Positions 34,763 to 46,150 of a DNA stretch of 64,000 nt are shown in pieces; within the stretch, counting starts at the first letter, position 1; each line of letters begins with the position of its first letter. The DNA lies in NCBI GenBank assembly GCA_963969595.1, contig OZ018413.1, forward strand, positions 8,058,211 to 8,122,210, in the 5' to 3' direction. The translations under genes were made by a program, and so were the position numbers. Origin of the DNA: Neckera pumila (Eukaryota > Streptophyta > Bryopsida > Hypnales > Neckeraceae). The notes under the pieces are model-generated. The model made no database searches and was not told the origin of the DNA. It saw only the letters and a list, made by a program, of their open reading frames with translations.

Positions 34763-36614
34763 TGTTTTTGTAATGTTAGCAAAAACAAAATTAGATTAGG
34801 ATTTAGGTTTAGGATTTAGGGTTCAAATTTAGGATATAGGGAGATTAGGGTTTAGGTGATTCAAATGTAGGTTTTATGGTTTAGAGCCTATGTTTCAAAT
34901 TTAGAGTCATGATTTAGGATCTAAGCTTGAAAGGCATTTGCCTAATATTATTAATTGTATTGTACTTCATTCACATTGTCACATAAATATTATTTAATTT
35001 ATTCACTTACCTATTTTGACTTTTTGTTTAGTATGTTTAATTAGTCTTATTTTATCTCTACATGTATGTTTAAGAACAAAATGCATGGTTATAATATTTT
35101 GAATTCTTATATGAGGACATAGTTTTGGAAAGTTATTTATTGCATATGTGAACCTATTAGAAGAAGATTGAATAGTGTAACATTTTACATGCACATGTGC
35201 AATAAGTTAAACAAATAAATTTAAGCCTACAATACATTTCCAAAGCAGTCTTTTTTCCTCATCAAGAAATATAAATCACAAGCACATATATCACCAAATC
35301 TACAATAATTCAATTTAAAGACCTTGTAAAGAATGAAACTTTTCAGGTTATCCACCTTATTTGAATCTCTTAGCTGTGACATATTTAATTTTTGGGGCTT
35401 AATTTCTTGAGTGTAGTCTATATTTCCCATGCTTTTAACAAGTGTATAACTTATCAAAATAATAATTTTAAACTATATTTTTTGAAAGTGGGGTAGGATA
35501 CAAAGCTCACATATGTGAAACTATAAGTTTATTTGACCCATTCTTCATCACTATGACCAGCAAGGCAAGCAAGTCATTGCCTTGTGCTTGTACTCAATGA
35601 AACTGGCATACTTGTGCCCACTTATTATATATAAAAATGGTTGAATTAAATTTTAATGGCCTAAACTGTTAGTACTTAATGTAGCATTGTAATTGAATTG
35701 CCAATGAAGTTATTGATTAATGCATCTTTGTTGCTAATTTCCTTACTCATATTTAATGCGCCTTAGTTACGATAAGATGAGTGTTGGGTGACTTATAGAG
35801 TCACAATGCACACTTCCATGACAAATGCTTGAATGATACACAGTTCTGGTTAAAAGAAGTAAAATCTAGAACATAATTACTTCAAATTTACAAGGACATA
35901 TTGGAAGGCCCAATTCCTTTGTGACTTGTCCATGTTTGGTGCACTTGAGGGTAATCTCAGTTGAAATACTTATCACAAAAGTTTTAGAAGACATGAAGTA
36001 CTCTAATGTTCAGTAAACACTTCAAATATGCCACAGATAAATATACACATCATAAAAAATGTGGAGGAAACATAGAGGAAAAAAATGTCTATGAATTGCA
36101 CTGGAAAACATTTTCACATTAGACAAAATGTGAGCATTCAAAAATGCCATTTGTGCTTGCTAACATAAATTCATAGGTGCAAGTAATGGCTTGAATCTAA
36201 ACTAAAACTTCAAACACTATGCTTACAATCTCTTATCATTGAGCACAACTCTGTTTTGTTTTTCGTATACATTACAATACCCTAAACCCATCTCACCATG
36301 TTTAAAAAAATAGCTCAAATATAACCACATTAGCTGCATTTCACTATATACAGAATCTCGCTCAACCAAAGTATTGAAATGGTATACAATTCCTAATGTC
36401 CAAGTGGGTCATAATCATTGTTGTTATCTATTGGAAAGTTGGAGCCAAACGCAATGCTAGGCCACTCAACTAGATATGAATGCAACCCCTTGTACCCATT
36501 TGCTCTAGCTGATTCTCCAAATTTGCGTTGGGCTATATAGGTGAATCCACAATCACAGAGTATGTGATTTCATTATTGGAGTAGTATAACTGTATAAGTG
36601 GTTGTACTCCTAGT
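34763..36614. other. AT-rich intergenic region
   Basis: About 1.85 kb. 34795-34930 has repeats of TTTAGGG-like words (TTTAGGTTTAGGATTTAGGG), resembling degenerate plant telomere repeats. Otherwise featureless. Confidence 0.45.
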
Positions 36615-37025
36615 TGTTGAACTCAAGCCAATCTTCATAAGAAACAAGATTTTGAACAATCCAATCTTCTAAGCTATCTCTTTCCACCTCCGTTTGAATT
36701 TTGATAAAGGAGACCGATTGAAACTCTAAATTGGTGCACAGCCCCATTAGGCGGAACTCCAAATTCGCGGCCTTAGTCCACTCCAGGTTCTCACCGCCAC
36801 CTTCTTATAGAAGGGCTCCTTGATTTTCTTAGAATTGAAGAATGGTATCTTCTCCTTCTGCCTTTGCACTTCTTCATCCACTTGCGCCATGTGATCCCTA
36901 AAATCAACCTTGAATTTTGGAAGAAAAGACATCCTAAAGCAAGCATGTTTGACAATAAGATACATTAGGTGCGTAAACAAGCAAGAACGGCAGAGATACA
37001 AGGGTGAAAATAGCTTATGAAGGAC
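36615..37025 (-). pseudogene. Decayed coding remnant (minus)
   Basis: The minus strand reads PKFKVDFRDHMAQVDEEVQR and KIPFFNSKKIKEPFYKK, then, after a one-base shift near 36795, GENLEWTKAANLEFRLMGLC and VERDSLEDWIVQNLVSYEDW, ending LEFNN and a stop. The amino-acid balance is clearly protein-like. The shift is either a frameshift or a lost splice junction. It could be the downstream part of the larger pseudogene at 37770-40765 or an independent gene remnant. Family not recognised. Confidence 0.5.
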
Positions 37026-38270
37026 TAACTTCTCACCCAACATCTTATACCCCTAAACCTAGCCTTCAGCACTACGCCACTACATAAATGATGAAAAGCA
37101 ACATTCAACAGGATTAGACATCCAACAAGCAAGATGAATAATTACAAAACCATAACATCAAGATACTTCTAATCTCAAACACCAAATCCAAGGATTGCAT
37201 ACTAATTTCTAAATTATGAACTCAATCATACTTTAGATTGCAAAATGAGTCTATGTACTAGACTACGGTGATAATGGAGTACTTAGCTGAAATTATCCAA
37301 TTTAGTACACAAGAACTTGAGAAGATATTGTATTGCTCCAGAGTTGTACATGTTTTTGACAACAATCACAAACCTCATTGGCCCTCTCCAGCTCAAATCC
37401 AAATTGCAGCAAGATAGAATCAACTTCAATTTCAAACGGAACAAATTCCATTTTAGATCAAAGCAATTGAGCAAGAATGAAATAATTAAGCAAGCAAACA
37501 AACAAGCACAGAAAACAATCCTTGAAATACACGAAATTTAAAACATATTCTTCAACTTCACGTTGTTCATCTCGCAAGATGGCCCAAAACATGGTTTTTG
37601 TTCAATATCAAAATTGCAAAAGATTTATCTCCCGCTCGACAGCCACAACACACCTTGCAACCTTCCAAAATCCTACAAACAAAATCCATAGTATCCTACA
37701 GCCTCCTTTGCCCGGTCAAAAAGCCCACACTGTAAGAAGCAAACGGTGCATGGCATCACTGTATAACTTGTAACAAACAATCAGTCATCTTCAAAGTGAA
37801 GGCAAGCAATAACTTCCTTGATGACATTCCAAGCCAAAGTAGGCAAATCATAAACAAAGTCTTTACCCTAAACCTTGTAGTCTTTAAGACTCATGTCAAA
37901 CTTTATAGCTCTCACTAGATGAGCCACTACTAGAAAACTACGTCCAGAACAACAGAAAATCAAGTGATTTCTATTGTTTTGTACACTGGAATATCCATTT
38001 TCACTGATTTTTGAATTTTTTGTTAATGCAAACAAAACAGCTTCCAGTTTTCTGTTGATTTGAATAGTGCAATGACCAAATCAACAACTTTTTGTCGAAT
38101 TTTAATCTTTTTGGAATCTTTTTGGAATCTTTTGGAATCTTTCAAAATGTTTTTGACACCGAAATTTTGTGCCTTGGGCAATTCAAAGTTCAACACCAAA
38201 ATTAGAATTTTAAGTATAACGAATTTTATTTTTCTGACTTAACCATTCAAAAATTCAATGTTTTTTCAAT

Positions 38271-38620
38271 TCAGCAGACTTTGGAGGCCATTTGGACATA
38301 GGAAAACAACTTTTTTCAAAAAACTTTCAACTAAGAAAATTTGTGAAATCAAACTAACTTTCACCTCCAAAAATCCGTTTGCAATTTGAAGTCTCCAATC
38401 AAAAGTTATGGACAGAATTAAGAGAGGATGTTCGAAACATTTTTTTCGATATTTTCGAACATCCTCTCTGATTTTTGTCCATAACTTTTGATAGGAGACT
38501 TCAAATTGCAAACAGATTTTTGGAGGTGAAAGTTAGTTTGATTTCACAAATTTTCTTAGTTGAAAGTTTTTTGAAAAAAGTTGTTTTCCTATGTCCAAAT
38601 GGCCTCCAAAGTCTGCTGAT
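38271..38620. repeat. 350-bp hairpin inside the CACTA element
   Basis: Arms about 38271-38436 and 38455-38620 are near-perfect complements (outer TCAGCAGACTTTGGAGGCC, inner GAGAGGATGTTCGAAA) with a loop of about 18 bp. A transcript would form about 165 bp of dsRNA. Relatives at 44145, 45428 and 58681. Confidence 0.88.
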
Positions 38621-38694
38621 TTTACAAAGAAAATAAAAACTAATGCAAAAACTCTATAATTAAATTTCTACTCATACATGATGCACTTGGTAAC

Positions 38695-38885
38695 AGCCAT
38701 GGTTCAATGGCTAAAAACCTTGGACCTCAACCATGAGGTCCAAGGTTCGAAGCCCCATGGCTTCACCTGCCCGCGTGGCGGGCTGCCTAGGTGGCCTGCC
38801 ACGTGTCAGGTTGCCCGGATTTTTCGGGCAGCTTAAAAAAATTAAATTTAAATTTAAAAAAAAAAAAAAAATAAAAAAAAAAAAC
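38695..38885 (+). repeat. tRNA-like / SINE-like segment ending in an A-rich tail
   Basis: AGCCATGG (38695-38702) pairs with CCATGGCT (38755-38762) like an acceptor stem. TGGTTCAATGGC resembles an A box and GGTTCGAAGCC (38744-38754) a B box. Between them is a perfect 12-bp stem, CCTTGGACCTCA / TGAGGTCCAAGG. An A-rich stretch (38853-38884) follows. It is not a canonical tRNA (no normal anticodon arm), so a pol III-type SINE head is the best reading. A relative lies at 44560-44640. Confidence 0.5.
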
Positions 38886-40277
38886 ACTTTGGAAAAATGT
38901 CCGAAACAACAAAATTTGGATAACAAATTTCAGTGTAATTTTGTCCAGTACAACGCGACCGAAACGACTGAATGGACAACGCTTTTCTGTTGAAAATCTG
39001 TTGTTGTGGACGTAGTTTTTCTAGTAGTGAGCATACATGTGAATTGGGTGTGAGTTATTCATGACTATATAGGATGTCTCTAAAGTACTCCAATGCTGGT
39101 AGTAAATTCAACTACAATTTTATCACCAACTTCAAATGAAGTCCTCCACTCTTACATCTGAAAACACATTTAATTGCATGCATAGTCTTTGTATAGTTAG
39201 TCAACTAGCTAGAAGTTCATTCTCTTAGAGTTGCCTCGAGCTGCATTTACAATAAAATTGTCCCCAATCTCAAGAGTGCTAATGCTATCTCACGCAAATA
39301 GGCAGCATTCTGTGGTTGCAAGTATTTTGGGATCTATATACCTATCCACTTCAAATTAATGCATTTCTCTCATTTACATCAAAGTAAAACATGCAAAAGC
39401 AAGCCAATTGTTTGACCATGAAATTCTTAAGTTGATTGCGATTAGTGGCAAGTATAGAATGCAAACTCCTTGTCTCCAGAATGGTATCACAGTCTAGGTT
39501 GTCTAGTTTATCCACATCTTCATGTGCAACAATTGAAAATTCTTTGGTTATGGGCTTTCTACAATCCTAGTAAGATGACTTAGGCCACCCGTCAGTCATG
39601 TTGGATATCTACTAATCAAAATCATGGTTTAGCAAATTGCTATTGGGCAGCATGTCCATCGGACCAGACATAGTACATTCTTGAACTAAAATTTTGCGCT
39701 TTCAAGTAATTCCACTGCAAACCAAAGCAGTACAGCACAAATAAAGAATCATGGTTCTTATCATCACTTGTATAGAAGTAATACTCCATTAAAATCTATG
39801 CATGTGTCCTCATCGTATGGATCTGCTTGCGGATTGTGTCTAAAAGAGATATGCACTAAGATGGAGATATGATATAAGTGCCAATGCATGGACAAGACTT
39901 CATTTTGGATCTCAAACTTATAATTCTCTTTAAAAAAAACTATAACAGATATGATGCTGTCTTTAAGAAAAACCTTAGATAATGCACGTTTTGAATTGCT
40001 AGTCTTCTCATCATACTACAAAATTGTGAGATATGAAGTGCTGAAGTTTAGGCTACATATATTCAATGAGCTCATTAGGTAGGGTTCTCTTATACACTAG
40101 TGTTAACTTCTACACAATCTTCTCCATTTTTATACAACACTCTTTTGGGGCAAATTGCTTCCACTCAACCATCCTATCACCTACCTTGTCAATCTTGTCT
40201 TCACATGTAGGTAACAACTATATTCCATAGTCCTCAGACTCACCAAATGGGCATTCAGCTTAGTGCCACTCATCATC

Positions 40278-40589
40278 CATTACAAAAAATTTCAATGATT
40301 TGGAGGGCTGTTCTAGAGTAACAAACCATGCTGTTTCAAAGATTGGTCTGTCACTCTGGAAGAATGCTATAGTGAGCAGTCAACTTGATTGATTGTTTGC
40401 CAAAATCGTCAGATTTTGCAATTTTTTTTTTTTTCAATAAATTTTAATCTTTATAAAGTTGGTTACTGCGCCACTGCCTTTGTAATTTCAAGTGGGTGTG
40501 AATAGGGGGAAAATGATTTTTTCAGACCCAAAAAACAAATTTTAGGATACTCCAGAGCGCTATCCAGAGGCCTAAAATTTTCTCTAATG
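40278..40589. mobile_element. MITE with CATTA..AAAATTT ends, inserted in the pseudogene
   Basis: Left CATTACAAAAAATTTCAATG and right CTAAAATTTTCTCTAATG are imperfect inverted repeats; the similarity continues inward (TTCTAGAGTA versus GATACTCCAGAG). 312 bp. Partial relatives: left-end-like at 44741, right-end-like ending near 46397. Flanks CTCATCATC and CTCACCTTT could be a decayed 9-bp duplication, which would suggest a Mutator-like source; unproven. Confidence 0.65.
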
Positions 40590-40765
40590 CCTCACCTTTT
40601 AGGACATACTATTGATTTCTTCATCTTATTCATGCCCAAATGTAACTCATTTAGCTCTATTTAGAAGATGCAACAACAAGTGTTGCGTTTTGACAATTGT
40701 TTTATGAAGAATGGCTACTTACCACCAAAAGAACATTCTCCGACTACCACCCAAGGGTGAGATTC

Positions 40766-41346
40766 CTTAAATCTTAGGAAAGAAGCAATTTGCAGAAGAA
40801 CTCTCTTCACTATTAGTATTGCAACATGAGTGACAAAAAATACTCTTGTGATAAAATAAGATTCCTTACAATATTTTCAAAACACACATCTAATGATTCA
40901 CCAATCACCATTGCACAATTAAATTCAACTACTATCTATCAGAGTTGAGGACTACATCCAATAATATACTACTACATCTAATAATATACTACTAAAAAAT
41001 GATGTTCAGATCAACAAAAAATCATCAAATTTTAGTTGAATTGGGCATTGTACCGCCTTTTTTTCAGAATTTTGTTGATTTGGCACAAGGTAACAAAATG
41101 GTTACAAATCTTTTGTTGATTTGAGTAGTACAACATCCAATATTCACAAAAACAATCAACACTTTTTTGTTCATTTAGACTTACAAAAGTTTTAAATAAG
41201 TTTTTCGTCGTTTGGTCAATGTTTTAATCTCCATGGTTGGTGTAGTGTGAGAAAAAAAATTAGGAAACACAACCCAAGGAATTCCCTAGTAGGGTTCTTA
41301 AACAGGGAAGGTCAAATCGTCTTGTATCTTGTGTCTAAGGTCACTT
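40766..41346. other. AT-rich spacer with a CACTA-end-like fragment
   Basis: From about 40988, TACTACTAAAAAATGATGTT with TCAGATCAACAAAAAATCAT resembles the left terminal 60 bp of the CACTA element at 37925 (CACTACTAGAAAACTACGTC, CAGAACAACAGAAAATCAAG). A terminal fragment of the same family is likely. No gene. Confidence 0.5.
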
Positions 41347-42219
41347 TTAACCCCTAAAAGCCCAACTGTCCCTGGGAGGGTTTTTTGGTACTTTGGGCAA
41401 GCTCATGTGACCTCAATTTTTTATATGATTTTCTGAAACTTTTTTGGGAGATATGAAATCACATTAGCTTCACTAGAAGATAAATTTCATCAAATTCTAA
41501 CTTATCCTCCAAAAGTTATGAGCATTTGAAAATTAATTTCAGTTCGGGAATCTGCTGCCCCTTAGGAATCTGACTTTGACTCCCAAGGGGGCAGCAGAGG
41601 TGGCAAGAGGTGGCAAGAGTGGCTATTGTTGTGCCTATTGGGAGGTCACATGAGGCTTTAGGAGCTTGTAGATGTTAGAGATTTTGACATTTTTCAAATT
41701 TTTTTTTTCCTACTTCTAAAATACAAGTGCATCTTTCAATCCACTGTTCAGATTTTGTAGATCACCAAGTGTGTGATGGGAATTTTTTTTTGAAAATGCC
41801 CTAGTGTATTGTCATTTCTTGGGACATAGTGGCAAAAATTTTTTTTTGAATATCACGATTGTCTTAAATTGCCTTGAAAATTGGCATGCACATGCCTAAG
41901 ATGTTTCCCCATAAGAAAAAATTAGAAATTGGAAGTTTGTAGTGGAAAAAAATGCAGCAAATGGCGGTCAAAGGCATCTGAAATTTTCGGGCACAGTGGA
42001 AAAAAACCCAAAAAATAGACTTTGAATGCAAATATCTCCCCATCTGTAAGGTCAAACCTCATGAAATTTTTACCACATGTTCTCACACAAATTAACTACA
42101 AGATCCAACGGTTACATTTCCAAAAAATCAATTCTTCAAACTTTTTTGATGAATGCTCTAGAAATGGCAGTTTTGGGTGTTTTTTGAGGTAGAAAAGGCC
42201 TTGGGCTCTTAGGGGTTAA
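41347..42219. mobile_element. TTAA-flanked non-autonomous element, copy 3
   Basis: TTAA at 41347-41350 and 42216-42219. Ends CCCCTAAAAGCCCAACTGTC and GGCCTTGGGCTCTTAGGGG. 873 bp. The right-end block GGCAGTTTTGGGTGTTTTTT is shared with copies 2 and 4; the interior is more diverged. No ORF. Confidence 0.8.
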
Positions 42220-42357
42220 GGTAGAAAAGGCTTCCAACTTGATACTTAGGAGTCAAATTGTTAGGTTTTGTCAAATTTTCATGCACCTGTGCATGCATCT
42301 ATTCACTTAATCAAAATGTTTCACTATATAGAAACAAACATATTTTTTCTTTTCTTT

Positions 42358-43266
42358 TCAACCCCTAAAAGCCCATTGTCCCTTTGGGGGACAAATGGGA
42401 TTTTGGGCAGGTACCTACGGCTGAATTTTTGTCATAATTTTTTGAAAGTTTTTTTGAAGATAGAAAAACTTCTAATCTTTGTGGAAATATAATTTTTTTT
42501 TCAATTGGTGCCCGGGAAAAAAGTTATGCCCAAATAAGCTCAAAACAAGGGACGGGGGTAGCAAAAAAAATTTTGCAATTTATTTTATTTTTTTATTATA
42601 GATTACATTTTTGTCTATCTGGAAATCTTTAATTCATTTTCTTTGGATTTTCTATGAAAAGGTTATGGACAATCTTGTTTTTTGGGCACTTAGAGCATCC
42701 TTCTGAAAAAAAATAACTTGTAGGATTCATTTCTGAATGCAATTTTTACAATTCTTCAAAAAAAATGTTCCACAAGGTTTAGTGTTTTTGTTAGAACAAT
42801 CTCACCATTGGGATTAGTGCTTTTTAATTCCATAGAAAAGATATTAATATTTTAGATTTTCCTTGTATCTTGTACCTACTTCTACTTAACAATTTTTTTA
42901 ATAATAAAAATTAAGTTTTTTTGGACTTTTTTCAACTAGATTCTCAACTCAATTCTCTACTATAAAGATTTAAAGCTCAAAACTCTGAAGTGCAAAAAAT
43001 TTAAGTAAAAATGTTCAAAGTCATAAAATCTAATCCCGCAATGTGCTGAAAAACTTGTTTTTTTTACTTTAAATGCGAATGTTTTGCAATCTACATGGTC
43101 AAAAGTTTTGAAATTTTTTCCACACATTTTTTATACTAGTTAGGTGTAAGATCCTATGGTTAGATGTCAAAAAAAAATGTTTTTCAAATTTTTTACTCTT
43201 TGTTATAAAAATGGCAGTTTTGGGTGGTTTTGGGCAGAAAAAAAGCCTTGGGCCTTTAGGGGTTAG
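42358..43266. mobile_element. TTAA-flanked non-autonomous element, copy 4
   Basis: 909 bp, same orientation as the element 140 bp upstream. Ends CCCCTAAAAGCCCATTGTCC and GCCTTGGGCCTTTAGGGG. Flanking tetranucleotides are TCAA and TTAG, each one change from TTAA, so it is older or mutated. The interior matches copy 2 closely (TATGCCCAAATAAGCTCAAA). Confidence 0.75.
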
Positions 43267-44144
43267 TGATGGTCAACTTTTCTTTATTCCTAGCGGTAAA
43301 TAAATTACTATCCTTATTGCTTACTAAATATGCTCAAAGAAGTTGCATAATATATGTCAAATCCATTGAGTTGCACTTGAGTATAAGGTTAGAAATTATT
43401 TATCCCTGTAGTAATTTGCTTTGGACAAATAGTCATAGGTTCTTTATTTCTCCAATATTGAAGTCAATATCATCAAGTCAAGTTGTCCAAACCACAATAA
43501 GTTAATTTCTACAATTTTTCTTATAGTTAATTTTCATCAAATCAACAGAGTTTTCAATCTTAATTGTCTAATTGTTCCACACAATAATTATTCAAATTTA
43601 TTCTTTCCACCATATTCTATTATCTATTTCAAGTCAATTTGAAATCACTTTATTCTAAATTTATAATACTAATAAGTCACATTCTCATGTGTCTATTAGT
43701 CTTCCTTAATTTTTTTTTTTTTTGGTAGAATAATTTTAATTCAATTTGCATGTGAAGTTTCCAGACATAACATTACATTCAACCAATCTCTGGCAAATAA
43801 TCAAACTCACAAAGAAGATTGCCAATCACTGGCAAATTGTCACACTTTTAAATAAACCAATCACTAGCTATTTGACTATCAGAGCCTTATAAATTAAAAT
43901 TGCAGAGAACTCTTAATGAGATAAATTGTCAAAGTCTATTTGTCCTTTTCACATTGGAAGATGAATCGACCTAACTTAACACTCTTATTCCAATTAGACT
44001 TGTTTTGTCCTAGTCTATTTGTCTTCTATAAGACAATTTGTCAGAGTTCCAAAAATTAATGTCTACAATTGGATTCTATGTGTAATTTTTATTTTATTTT
44101 AAATGTAATCATTTACAATTTGTTGTTTTTTGAACTCAACAGAC
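43267..44144. other. AT-rich spacer
   Basis: No gene. Contains a 15-bp T run near 43711; the ORF at 43266-43505 is AT-driven. Confidence 0.5.
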
Positions 44145-44483
44145 TTTGGTGACCGTTTTAGCATAGTAGAATAAATTTAAAAAATCTAAACTAAGCAAAG
44201 ATGAAAAATGAAGCTAACTTTCATTTGAGAAAATCCATTTGGTGTTTGAAGCATTCAATCAAAAACTATGAACAAAATTAGAAGTGGGTTGAAATGGACA
44301 TTTTCTTTGACATTTTTAAATACCCTCTTTGAATTTTGTTCATAACTTTTGATTAGAGAATCTAAATCTCAAACAAATTTTTGGAGATGAAATTTAGCTT
44401 ATTTCCAAGTTTTCTTTAGTCAGATTTTATTCAAATTTTTTATTCTACTGCACTAAAATGGCCACCAAAGTCTGCTGATTTTA
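44145..44483. repeat. Hairpin element, second copy
   Basis: Arms of about 150 bp (ACTCAACAGACTTTGGTGAC ... TCACCAAAGTCTGCTGA-type pairing) with a short loop around 44310. Same family as 38271-38620 but more diverged between arms. It is followed, as in the CACTA element, by the tRNA-like segment, so the two travel together. Confidence 0.75.
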
Positions 44484-44559
44484 CCAGGCAAAGGAAAAAC
44501 ATATGCAAAAACAATATAAATTTAATACAATTCCCATTATATTCAACAAACACTATAGA

Positions 44560-44640
44560 TGGTTCAATGGTTTAGAACCTTGGACCTCAACTACAAGGTC
44601 CAAGGTTCAAAACCCGTTGGTAGCGGCTGCCCGCATGACA
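44560..44640 (+). repeat. tRNA-like segment, second copy
   Basis: GATGGTTCAATGGTTTAGAA, then CCTTGGACCTCA and AAGGTCCAAGGTTCAAAACC. The stem is preserved with changes. The B box (GGTTCAAAACC) still fits the consensus. Confidence 0.45.
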
Positions 44641-44882
44641 GGCTACCAAGGTGGCAAATTTCTTATTGATGACGTGGCAGATGCCATGTGGTCACCTCTC
44701 GTTGGTTATAATTTCTTTTTTCTTTTTTCAAAATTTGTCATTAGTTAAAATTTGAGGCCATTGGAGGGCTACTCCACATTAACATACCAAGCTATTAACA
44801 AGCTGGTTTGACACTCCCCCCAAAACGCTGAAGTGCACGGCCACCTTGGGTGAATCTCACAAAAATAGTTAGGCCACAACTA

Positions 44883-45184
44883 CATTAGATGATATTTGGG
44901 GGTCTTGGAGGGCCGGTTCAAGCCTATTCCTTGATCTGCCCAGATTCAGTGAACGCCGGTACGGGTGTGTCAGAATTTAAAAATAAAAAAAATAAAAAAT
45001 AAAAAATAAAATTTACCAAAATATCATTTTAAGCAAAAATAAAAAAAATAAAAATTTCAAAAAATGACGTGGCAGTCGCTCGACCACGTCAGCCAGCTGC
45101 TGCTGCTGCGTTCCCGCAGTCTGGGAACGCAGCAGACAGCAAGGGAACTCAGAGCCTTCTAAGACCCCCAAATCTCATCTAATG
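44883..45184. mobile_element. MITE, CATTAG family, copy 3
   Basis: Ends CATTAGATGATATTTGGGGG and CCCCCAAATCTCATCTAATG. 302 bp. The core TGACGTGGCAGTCGCTCGAC and CACGTCAGCCAGCTG is a near palindrome, best preserved here. Confidence 0.82.
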
Positions 45185-45394
45185 TTTTTGCGACAAATAT
45201 ATATATGTAAACATACAGACCATTGTATCTGTAGTTTCTAACCTTTACATCTCCTTGAAGATTCTTAATTGAAGATTCTTAATTGCTTAATTGACAATGG
45301 TTTCAGTTATGTCCAATTAAATTCAATCAAGCCACAAAATTTGACTTAGTTGGATTTAATTTGACTTGATTGAAACAATGTAGTTGTTAAGTAA

Positions 45395-46065
45395 GCCATT
45401 TGTTTAGTTTTGTTAGTTAAAACTTGTAGAGAGAAGCTCTTCATATTAGTAGGATAGGAGTAGGGGAGACAATGCATGTGGGGTATATGAATTTGGATGA
45501 AAAGGAGCTTGGTCGCTCATTTTGAAGTACAATCCACAAATGGTGTAAAAACTAAAATTTCAGACCTCATTTAGGCATAGTAAAAAAAGATTTGGAAAAA
45601 CTTTGAACTAAAAAAAGTGGGGGAATTACGCTACTTTTCATTTCCAAGAATCCATTTGAGGTTTTGAGTCTCCATCCAAGAATTATGAACAAATTTGAAA
45701 AAGGAGTTTAAAGGGACATTTTATTGGACATTTGTAAACACTTTCTTTCAAATTTGTCCATAACTTTTATGTCAAGGCTCAAAACCTCAAATAGATTTTT
45801 GGAGATGAAACTTGAAAGGTAGCATAATTCCTCCACTTTTTTAGTTTAAAGTTTCTTCAAAAAAGTTTTTCTACTATACCTAAATGAGGTCTACAATTTC
45901 AATTTTTACACCATTTTTGGATTCTATTTCAAAATGAATGACCAAGCTCCTTTTCTTCCAAATTCATATATACACATTTGTTGTTTCCCCTACTCCTACC
46001 CCACTAGTATAAAGAGCTTTTTTCCACATGTTGTAATACACTCAACTAAACAAGTGCCTTAATTT
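45395..46065. repeat. Large inverted repeat, third member of the hairpin family
   Basis: Arms of up to about 300 bp. Left landmarks: AGAGAAGCTCTTCATATTAG, GGAGTAGGGGAGACAA, AAAAGGAGCTTGGTC, TTTCAGACCTCATTTAGGCA. The right arm carries their complements down to TACTCCTACCCCACTAGTAT. The inner 350 bp match the other hairpins (CCATAACTTTTATG, AGATTTTTGGAGATGAAA). The arms are about 80-90% complementary. Confidence 0.75.
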
Positions 46066-46095
46066 AACTTCAATTGTTCAATTTGCCAAAAAAAT

Positions 46096-46150
46096 GAAGT
46101 GGCTTTTGAAGCTAGTTGCCTAAAAAAACTAACTTCAAAAGCCACTTCAT
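46096..46150. repeat. Short perfect hairpin
   Basis: TGAAGTGGCTTTTGAAGCTAG pairs with TAACTTCAAAAGCCACTTCA around an 11-13 bp loop. Confidence 0.8.

Larger units (their letters stand above)
37925..39029. mobile_element. Non-autonomous CACTA-like transposon, 1105 bp
   Basis: Left end CACTACTAGAAAACTACGTC and right end GACGTAGTTTTTCTAGTAGTG are inverted repeats (about 28 bp, nearly perfect). A 3-bp duplication AGC flanks it (37922-37924, 39030-39032). CACTA ends with a 3-bp duplication define the CACTA (En/Spm) superfamily. Removing the element plus one AGC restores the reading frame of the surrounding pseudogene, which confirms the borders. Inside: a 350-bp hairpin and a tRNA-like segment, no transposase. 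Confidence 0.92.
37770..40765 (-). pseudogene. Decayed gene with SDG..Q motif (transposase-like family), carrying two insertions
   Basis: Read 40765 to 37770 on the minus strand. It starts near HPWVVVGECSFGGK and SKRNTCCCIF (40764-40680), is cut by a 312-bp MITE (40278-40589), and resumes as DEWH with ECPFGESEDYG. One frame then runs over 120 codons with several in-frame stops: QNEVLSMHWHLYHISILVHI, HNPQADPYDEDTC. Next come MYYVWSDGHAAQ (about 39650-39685), KEFSIVAHEDVDKLDNLDCD, FEVGDKIVVEF and, across the CACTA insertion, HMYAHLVRAIKFDMSLKDYK, ending AWNVIKEVIACLHFEDD. From memory, this order (Cys cluster, QNE..SMHW, WSDG..Q, YAHLVRA.KF.M, then VY.LP) matches an abundant group of uncharacterised, probably transposon-derived plant proteins. 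The GHGK-type segment I would expect after SDG..Q is missing. Non-functional: multiple stops, frameshifts, insertions. Confidence 0.75.

Noticed and set aside
34795..34930. TTTAGGG-rich stretch as a telomere or interstitial telomere array
   Set aside because: Repeats are irregular, short and mixed with other words; only a degenerate resemblance.
40278..40589. Mutator assignment of the inserted MITE from a 9-bp target duplication
   Set aside because: The flanks match at only about six of nine bases after shifting by one; not strong enough to name the superfamily.
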